The position numbers and the translations under genes were made by a program. Positions 56,581 to 64,000 of a stretch of 64,000 nucleotides of DNA are shown one piece after another (position 1 is the stretch's first letter; the number at the start of each line of letters is the position of its first letter). Under the pieces are notes generated by a model, which worked only from the letters and a program-made list of their open reading frames with translations, did not search any database and was not told where the DNA came from. The DNA comes from Cornus controversa (lineage: Eukaryota > Streptophyta > Magnoliopsida > Cornales > Cornaceae). The stretch is from positions 65,098,533 to 65,162,532 of the forward strand of contig CM048845.1 in assembly GCA_026545225.1 (NCBI GenBank). The letters are read 5' to 3'.

Positions 56581-57783
56581 TATGATACGCAACAGTAACC
56601 TATAAGAAATTGCTACTAAAAACATTCACACTTAAATCTCATACTAGTTCTACACAATCCAGCATAACTAAAGTGTACCAAGCTCAATAGACTTTAGTGA
56701 TCACAATCAAATAATTATGAGATTATTTGGTCTACTCTTGTGCCTTCAAGCATTTTAACCAATCTATTTTTTTTTGCAAATCAAAATATAATCACTATGC
56801 TAGCTGAAATATTTTATAAAAACTTTTACATTAAAAGGACGAACTATAACAAAATATAATAAAAAAAAAATTCTAGCAAATCGGATGGGAATCAACCCTA
56901 AAAAGTAAAAACTTTCTTGGAACAAAATATTCAAGTTATTGCTTAATTGGACAAGACAGATTCACAAAAAGCGGACCACATATCCCATGTGTTAGACATG
57001 TGATCAAACGAAGGAACAACTCTTTGATTCAAGAGCTATATAGAAGTGCTATAGAGCTAGGGAGGGGTAAAAGAAACAAATTAGACAGAAAGAGAAACAC
57101 AGGTGTGGTGGTCCGTTAGATTGGGTGCTTTTTGGTTACATTTCTTTTTAATGGATTATGATATATCCACATTATTTTATCTGCCTTCCAATGCTCTTGG
57201 ACAATAAATATTTAACTGCATCTACCAAATAATAAACTCTTTCTCATGCTCAACGGTATCATTTTAGGTTAATAGGTTTTATTTTTATATTTTTATTGTT
57301 TTTGTCCAGATGAAATCGGTTAATTAGATGTGTTATATATATATATATATATATGAGCACTTATATCATTGTGCTACCGCAACTATAATAATAATATTTA
57401 ATATTTTTATTTTTCTATCATAGTTGATCTAATGTTTTATATAAACTACTAAAGTGATTGATTTCATGTTTTAAGTTAATTACCTCCCTTTTTGACCAAA
57501 CAAATGCTACTTTTTCCTTGAATATACAAAAATAATATATATAAATATATATAATCACATCCTATTCGAAAAGGACCATGCTAGAAGTAGCTACAACACC
57601 TAAAATTCTCTTTTGGTAATAAACCCACCTGCATGCATATATATTTAACTAGGCTTATGGATTTTTTTCTCTTAGTTCACGTGGACAACACATGACACCA
57701 GTGGGGACAACATGGCTTATTGATTTTACTTTGGGAGTGTAATTTTTTTCCAAGTGAAGGAAAAGAAGAAGGATGGTACGTGT
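55400..57783. repeat. Duplicated segment Y, copy B (pairs with 26677-30112)
   Basis: Collinear with copy A but lacks its hAT and MITE insertions. A (TA)n run lies at ~56541-56577. No gene. It ends just upstream of the FPF1-like gene's promoter region. Confidence 0.9.
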
Positions 57784-57966
57784 GACCTAAATTACAACCC
57801 TAAGGCAACAATGTACCCTCAAATTTCAACCAAATAGGACCCATGATTAATAGATTATACACCAAAAGCTAGACATACATGCCTATCATCAGTTCATCAC
57901 CCTCCTTTTTGGTCCAATGTTCCCTATATCAGTGTTTCACTCTTGTTTTATGTGTTTATTTGAAAC

Positions 57967-57974
57967 TATATATA
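57967..57974 (+). promoter_or_regulatory. TATA box of the FPF1-like gene
   Basis: TATATATA about 160 bases before the ATG, followed by a CT/CA-rich leader with no upstream ATG in a strong context. Transcription likely starts near 58000. Confidence 0.6.
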
Positions 57975-58126
57975 CCCCCATCCACCCTCCCCTCTCTTCA
58001 CCAACCCATTCATCTTCTCTTATTCCAATTCCCACCACTCTGCACCATCACAACATATACATATATATAGAGAGTCACACAAACATAAAATTACCCCCTC
58101 CAAATACAAATTATATATAAAAAAAA

Positions 58127-58471
58127 ATGTCCGGAGTTTTTAAGTTCAATGATAAGAGTGGTGTGATTCGCTTTAATGAAAATCTAAGAGCTAATCAGCA
58201 GAATGAGGGAAACTCCACTCGAAGAAAGGTTTTAGTGCACCTACCCACGGGTGAGGTGGTGTCCTCATACGCCTCCCTCGAGCAAACTCTAAGGGGATTG
58301 GGATGGGAGAGGTACTTCGGTGACGTCAGTGATCCCAACCTCTTCCAATTCCACAAGCGAACTTCCATTGACCTAATCTCTCTTCCAAAAAACTTCTCCA
58401 AGTTTAGTTCTGTTCACATGTATGACATTGTTGTCAAAAATCCTAATGTCTTCCATGTCCGTGACATGTGA
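58127..58471 (+). CDS. FPF1-like (flowering promoting factor 1 family) protein
   Basis: Intact single-exon gene for a 114-residue protein, the usual size and exon count for FPF1 and FPF1-like proteins. These are small plant-only proteins tied genetically to flowering time, gibberellin response and root growth; their biochemical role is not settled. Visible family blocks: MSGVFKFN at the start, VIRFNEN, RRKVLVHLPTGEVVSSYASL (about residues 32-51), LGWERYF, LFQFHKR, IDLISLPKNFSKF and the C-terminal MYDIVVKNPNVFHVRDM. A charged, variable stretch fills residues ~20-32. There is no signal peptide or membrane segment. The start is the first ATG after the leader; the stop is TGA at 58469-58471. It stands between duplicated segments Y and X. 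The other copy of these segments (21-30 kb) has lost the gene. Confidence 0.95.
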   Translation: MSGVFKFNDKSGVIRFNENLRANQQNEGNSTRRKVLVHLPTGEVVSSYASLEQTLRGLGWERYFGDVSDPNLFQFHKRTSIDLISLPKNFSKFSSVHMYDIVVKNPNVFHVRDM

Positions 58472-58482
58472 GCGCATCTGGC

Positions 58483-59330
58483 GCTAATAACTCTCCTACA
58501 CTTTCTCTAGTGCGTGCGTGCGTGCATGCATTATTATGTTTGTCTATGGTTCCTATGTTTCCTCTGAGTGTTTAGAAATGGCTATATATATATGAGTCAT
58601 GAAATAAGCTGTTTGGGGTTCGGACAGCAAATAATTATCCTATATATATAAAATAAAGTGGGAGAGTTGGTGTGTTTAATAGTACTTTTAAGGTATTGTA
58701 ATTATAAGTTCATCAATATGGCTTTGCTTCATACAATAATTAATGCCATGGAGCTTCATTTCAGTTTATGAATTGTAGGAATATGAGCCTTATATATGAT
58801 CAATTTGGCAATCACTCTCTGTCATGCATGTCTCCAAACACTAAAACTGGAGTCTTTTTAGTGACGTAAAAGGTGCATGCAGCAAATGATCCCAATATGG
58901 TCATGCATGATTAAAAGAAAAGAATTGGTGCACGGTCACATGATATCACCAATCAATTATATCTTATCATAGGGTGGAATCAAGAATTTACTTCAAAGCG
59001 GGCAACCATTAACGATTATATGATAAAAAAAAATTGAACTAAAATAATAAATAACAAATGAGTGGTCTTTTGTGAATTTTAAAAGTCTTATTGGACAAAT
59101 GAATTAGCAAAGGGTCTTTTTGAATTTTAGAAGTTTTGTAAGGTCTTTTGTGAATTTTTAGGAATTCAAATGGGGCACGTTTATAATTATCAAAATTTAT
59201 GTATAGAAAATATTTTAGTGCGTGCAATTGACAAGCTAGATATGACGTACATGCCTTTATCATTGTATCTTGTTATATAAATAAAAATGCATTACACCTT
59301 GAAGTTTATTGTTTCATTATAACCTCTCTT
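58483..59330. repeat. Duplicated segment X, copy B (pairs with 21967-22040 and 24100-24940)
   Basis: Starts directly behind the FPF1-like gene (actctcctacactttctcta) and continues through the region that in copy A is split by two MITEs. No gene. Confidence 0.85.
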
Positions 59331-60369
59331 AAAGTTTTCTAGTAAAGATTGTGTTGAATATTCGTAAATGAATGTGTGAGTTCCCAAAAGAGCTCCAGAC
59401 TTGTCAAATGGTGGATGGGACACTTTTATAATTATCAAATTTTATGTATAGAAAATACAAATAAAAGAAAATTTTAGAGTGCAATTCACCGACGGATACA
59501 ATGTACATGTCTTTATCATTCTATCTTGTCATATAAATAAAAATTCATTACAAAGTTTAATGGGTTAGTGTTTCTATCTCATTGTTTTGTTATCATCTGT
59601 TAAAGTTTTGAGATAGTCAAATCTTGATTGGAGATAATGCGTGAGGTTCCAAAAAGGTTCAGACTTGTCAAAGGCTGGATATGGTTTAAGTGGAGTGAAG
59701 GATTAATTGGTTAGTAATTCAATCTTATTTTTGAGTTATAAATTTTTTATTAAAGTTTTCTGTGAGATAAACCATCATGATAGAGTTGTAGCATCGAATC
59801 TTATATGGGATAAATTTTTTGAGGTATCAAAAGAGGTCCAGAATTGGATGGGGTTGCATATGAAATGAAGTGGATAGTGATTCTCAAAAACGCTATCAAC
59901 AGTGTGATAGATCGGATGTCTAATTCTATTAGATTGAAAAAAAGTGGTGCACGTGACACCTCATTCATGCGAGAAGAGAGTGAAACAAGTGCTCTTTTCA
60001 TGGTGGTCTACCCCCACCTGCCCCTGCTTGGCTGGGCCTAAATGGAATTTTACTTTTTATAATCTCTTAGCGCCTGCTTCTTTTCTTGTTCCTACTAGCT
60101 ACTCTAGTAGTAGCCACTAAAACAAAAGAAATGACACCTTCAAAAAGTATGTTATCCCAAAAACTTTATATTGTACCATCTGCCACGCCCGTGCAGAAAA
60201 AGGCCTTGTATGAACTTGTTCGCCTTTACTCTCGCCGGGACAATTTGATTGACAAGAGAATGCATAACGCTCCTGCTCACAAATAGTTTACTCCTGCTTA
60301 CAAAATGGTCATTCTACCTTCCAATATTTCTTTTCTTTAGTTTGATATTTAAAGCAAGAATAATAATTT
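59331..60369. other. Repeat-derived sequence
   Basis: Contains single diverged units of the 145-base family (59.62-59.93 kb) and a stretch (60.05-60.28 kb) partly matching 30.36-30.47 kb. A 66-residue frame at 60086-60286 has no recognised motif and is broken in the other copy. Confidence 0.4.
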
Positions 60370-61150
60370 ATCTTTTTGACCTAACTCATTTCATTATCGC
60401 CTAAAATTAAAATAAAATAACTTAAAGTATATATATATATATATATTTTTTCTCTCATACGTATCACATAACTTGTTGATCATACTCAACTATCAACCAT
60501 AGGCAACATTTAGAACGTCGTTCTTTCTCTCTCCCAGTACGTTCTTACTCTCAATATACCAGCTCTGACCTAGAGTGAAAGTTCAATTCATAGGCAAAAA
60601 GGTCAGAGTAGAACCCCCTCTCTCTCACACACACACACTATAGCAGTGTTACTGTGTTTATAATTCAAGCAACGAACAACTTAAAGGAGAGCCTTTCTAT
60701 ATATAAATAAATACAGTCCAACGTCAACCCCTTGTTCTTTGAATCTTTTATTAAAAAGCACAACACTTCACATAAGCTCAAAATTTATAAAGGGATTAGA
60801 AGAAAAAGTTCTCTAAAGAGACTTTATGTGCATTCACACGTATTTAGGATTGAAAACCACTATGAAAAGTTTATGAAGTTATATGAAATCAACATGTTAA
60901 GCTAAGGTGCTAATAGGCTAATAGCCTGATACTTGATAAGAGAACGTAGACTTAAATGACATGGACGAGTTAACAGACCTACTAAAACTCTATTTAAGTT
61001 ATAGACGTTTAAATCGGGCATAACTCAACCCAACCCAAGCTTCTCCATGTTCGAATTTTTGAACTCATGACACTAAAATTAGGTTGATCTGAAGTTAGTT
61101 TTTGGATTGGTTCACTCATATGCATGCAAAAATAAATGTTGAACTTTGCT

Positions 61151-61381
61151 CATTTTGTTTCAACGTAAAATATTTTATAAAAAATATTTGTAAAATTTTT
61201 AGGTATTTGATAGTATCAACCAATCTAGCTATTTAATATTTTACGAATTAGTTGTTTTAATCCAAACATTTTGGTATGAAAATATTTTATAAATATAACA
61301 TTTTCTCTTTTAAAATATGTAATCAAACACGAAAAATTATTAGAAATATTTTTCAGAAAATATTTTACGTCGAAATGAAGC
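61151..61381. mobile_element. MITE shared by both duplicate copies (B copy)
   Basis: Same element as 32353-32537, somewhat longer, with cattttgtttcaacgtaaaa and the right-end acgtcgaaatgaagc. Confidence 0.6.
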
Positions 61382-61484
61382 CTTTAATATAAAGATATAA
61401 AAGAATTATAAACAAATTTTGAAGAAATTAATTCTCCAAATGATTTATAAATTAAGATTTAAAGATAAAAAAGTTATAAAAGTT

Positions 61485-61610
61485 TCAAGGGATTAGCTCA
61501 GGTGGATAAAGAACTTGGCACTAGTGTCTAGCAAGCATTAGGTCTAAAGATTAAGTAAACAATTCTTTGACATTGGGTGTGTCATGTGTGTACCAACTAG
61601 AGAAAAAAAA
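61485..61610 (+). mobile_element. tRNA-like SINE remnant (B copy)
   Basis: tagctcaggtggataaag is a good Pol III A box; the B-box area is degenerate and the tail A-rich. Counterpart of 32650-32790. Confidence 0.5.
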
Positions 61611-63523
61611 AGATGAAGAAGATAAAAAGAAAAGATAGTTTAAAATTATTTTAAATAAATATATAAAATCTAGATTAGAATTTGGGTTGTGCTCAAATTG
61701 TTAACACCTTTAATTAGGAGTAAGGAGTGCACAAAAAATCTGTCAATCCAATCCGATCCGATCTGATCGCACAAATATGATTCAAGCTGATAACTAACTA
61801 AGAATCCATTAGAAATAGATCAGATCACGAATTGGAAAGTCAAAAATTCGATCTGATCCTTGAATCCGATCAGTCCAATCCGTTAGACATATTTTATATT
61901 TAAATTATTATATATATTAACTTTTATAACCTAAACCTAAAAACAGTTCCTTACTTTAATTAGTATTCTAAATTTATGTTGGTAATTAAACATCAAAGCT
62001 TATAAACCAAAGAGTTCCATCTTAATGACTAGTGTTTTGTGTAATTTAATTAGTATTCTAAATTTATATCTGGTAAGTCAACACGTAGTCTAGTTCAAAA
62101 TTTACAATGTTGGTGTTACTACCAGAATGTTAGTGTTATCATTAGGCAATTAGTGTTGGTGTTATTAAAAAGTTGTTGGCTTGAATTTGAAGACTCATTG
62201 ATCATGTTCATTGAAGAGGTTGAGAAATACCATAATGTTCATTCATGTTTGTATCATATCACTCCCATCAATATCATAATTTGAAATTTGCTACTGCCAC
62301 TCATTCTAAATTTGATATTAGGCCACTAATTGTGGTTAAGAAATAAAAAAAAAATTCAATTGTATAGAACAAGCCTAATCCATTCAATCTGATCCAATCC
62401 ACTCTTTCACGAATCTGATCTAATCCAATCCCATTCGTAAATCTCACAAATAGGATTAGATTGAGATTTCACAAATCCATAAATTACGGATTGAATTATG
62501 TTTACGTCAAATCCGATCTGATCTGATCCGTAGTCACCTCAACCTTTAATTGGGTTCAAACCTAATAAAATTTAGGTTGAATCTATTTAACTTAAGATCA
62601 ATTAGGTCCTAACTGTAAAATAATTGTTCAAATCATGATCAGCCTGTCGGCACACTCAAGGATCATAGCTTATGATTTTAAGTGAGACGTAAATGGATGG
62701 AATCTTTCAAGAACATTGTGAGAGTTTGTTTAGTAAAAAAAAAACTTATGATTTAATCACAAAATTAATGTAATAAATGTGGATAATTTGGGGAAAGTAA
62801 CAAAGTATAGCTGTGAGCTCCTCTCTCTCTCTCTCTCTCTCAAGTACACGCTGTATAAATCTCTCTCTAGAGCAAGGAGGAGAGAGAAGAGGGTATTGCT
62901 TTAAACTAAATTAACCAGCTTCTAACAATGATTAACAACTAAACCATATTTTTGTTGCTTCATGAGTTTCATCTTCGAGAAAGAGAGAACAGTATAAAGA
63001 TAGCAAAATTCAAAATAACTTCAAAAGATGAACACAACGAATTAAATGTGTTAAATCTAAGTGCAATGTTGTTTTATTTGCAGAGCAACAACTGAAGCAT
63101 TTGGAGATGGAATCAGAAAATACTCACGCATCGTTTGACGAGAAGGAAGGAAGAGAGGTGGAGAGAAGATAGGAAAGAATGAGCAAATTTTTTTTTGTTC
63201 GGCAAAGAGGAGGCCAGAGAAGAGAAAATAGGGTGGATGAGCTCATCCCCCTTCTCTCATAAATTTTTATCCCTCCAAATTTGGATGGAAAATAGGAAGG
63301 AAGAAAAGGCACGGCTATTAAAAATGTTTTAATTACAAAACTATCCTTATGATTTTTTTTTATAAAACCAAACAAATAAATAGTGATAGGTATAATGATA
63401 AAAATAAATTAAAACTCTCTCTCCCCTTCTCTCCTAACAAACAAACCTTTTTTCGAGGATTGTCTTATCAATCCATTCTTCTCTTCCATCACACCAAATG
63501 AAAAGAAGGAAGGACACAATCTC

Positions 63524-63720
63524 TTCTCTAAGGATGTCTCATTCATCTTTTTTTCTCTTCCTTCCATACAATTTTCTTCCTTTATACCAAACGGAGTATC
63601 AATCAGAAGATATTAGGGCATATATATATATATATCTTCTGATTGATACTCCGTTTGATATAAAGGAAGAAAATTGTATGGAAGGAAGAGAAAAGAGGAT
63701 GAATGAGACATCCTTAGAGA
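63524..63720. repeat. Near-perfect palindrome, ~86-base arms
   Basis: Arms 63524-63609 and 63636-63720 are inverted copies (aatcagaag / cttctgatt at the loop) with only a few mismatches. The 26-base loop is tattaggg plus (TA)n. The copy A counterpart near 34.57 kb has a (GT)n(TA)n tract and unrelated sequence instead of the right arm. Confidence 0.88.
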
Positions 63721-63731
63721 GTTAGAGCATT

Positions 63732-64000
63732 GTTTACGATAAATTCTGGGGTAATGTGCAAAAAAAACTTTGAACTATTGCCTTTTTGCAAATAACCACT
63801 GAACTACAAATTGTCTCTTTAAACTATTGATTTGTTGCAGTTAAAGACATCCATAGCAAAAGACAATTTTACCTATTCTTATTAAATTTGTCATTTCTTA
63901 TTAAATTATCTTTATTATCTTTTTTCTTTAATTAAATATTAATTATACCATTTACCTAAATTATTAGAAACAAATATAAATAGTTGTAGCTACCACCAAA
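63732..64000. mobile_element. MULE-type MITE, left part (cut by the window end)
   Basis: Left end and first ~250 bases match the element at 34692-35268 (ggggtaatgtgcaaaaaaaa; aataaccactgaactacaaa). Confidence 0.6.

Larger units (their letters stand above)
60370..64000. repeat. Duplicated segment Z, copy B (pairs with 31545-34960)
   Basis: Collinear with copy A to the window's end. Differences include ~40 extra bases near 60.97 kb, an extra ~190-base block at 61717-61905 (rich in aatccgatccgatc) and a palindrome at 63.52-63.72 kb. No gene. Confidence 0.9.

Noticed and set aside
60086-60286. 66-residue frame (KKALYELVRLYSRRDNLIDK) near the FPF1-like gene
   Set aside because: Short, no recognised family, and its counterpart at ~30.4 kb is not open. 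It may be a trace of an old exon but cannot be supported.
1-64000. CRISPR arrays, bacterial-type operons, rRNA or snRNA genes, known plant microRNA precursors
   Set aside because: None seen on either strand. The USE/TATA blocks are inside LTRs and no U6 or other snRNA sequence follows them.

Overview
The window is nuclear DNA of a flowering plant, most likely a eudicot. It is AT-rich, full of (TA)n tracts, and dominated by plant transposons: Ty1/Copia and Ty3/Gypsy remnants, a TRIM, LINE tails, tRNA-type SINEs, hAT, MULE and Stowaway elements, plus organelle-derived DNA. The species cannot be named from sequence alone. I see one intact host gene, an FPF1-like gene at 58127-58471 (+), and one decayed host gene, an NSRP1/CCDC55-like (DUF2040) pseudogene spread over about 36.85-43.49 kb (-).

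Layout. 1-713: 5'-truncated LINE tail. 1752-21301: a layered nest. An old Copia (Copia-A, +) has LTRs at 1752-3047 and 20271-21301. Inside it lies Copia-B (-, 3094-14169). Its right LTR in turn holds a hAT MITE (9191-9861) and a 4-kb FAR1-like MULE (10036-14078). Copia-A also holds an organelle insertion (about 14.9-16.9 kb, with a plastid rpl16 piece) lying between two inverted copies of the LTR/leader junction.

21.3-35 kb is one copy (A) of a shuffled segmental duplication whose other copy (B) is 55.4-64 kb. Copy B keeps the FPF1-like gene; copy A has lost it and has gained several DNA transposons. The two copies act as filled and empty sites for each other and so date the insertions. 35.4-36.55 kb is a second LINE tail (-).

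36.85-43.49 kb is the NSRP1-like pseudogene. Its second intron holds a textbook TRIM (39966-40378), a SINE with an 11-bp target duplication (41173-41286) and a hAT-type MITE. 45.97-49.43 kb is a rearranged Gypsy remnant split by a TIR element (47446-48715) that carries an organelle-like core. 50.46-50.72 kb resembles an orphan 5' leader, possibly the old first exon of the NSRP1-like gene. 51.09-53.54 kb is a Stowaway MITE followed by a small deleted Copia with a hAT MITE inside.

I found no operon-like gene system, no CRISPR and no clearly new protein system. The most notable signals are a U6-type USE plus TATA arrangement with identical 24-bp spacing in the LTRs of two different retroelement families, a MULE and a TIR-similar MITE both sitting in (TA)n tracts, organelle DNA inside mobile or inverted structures, and the shuffled duplication around the FPF1-like gene.
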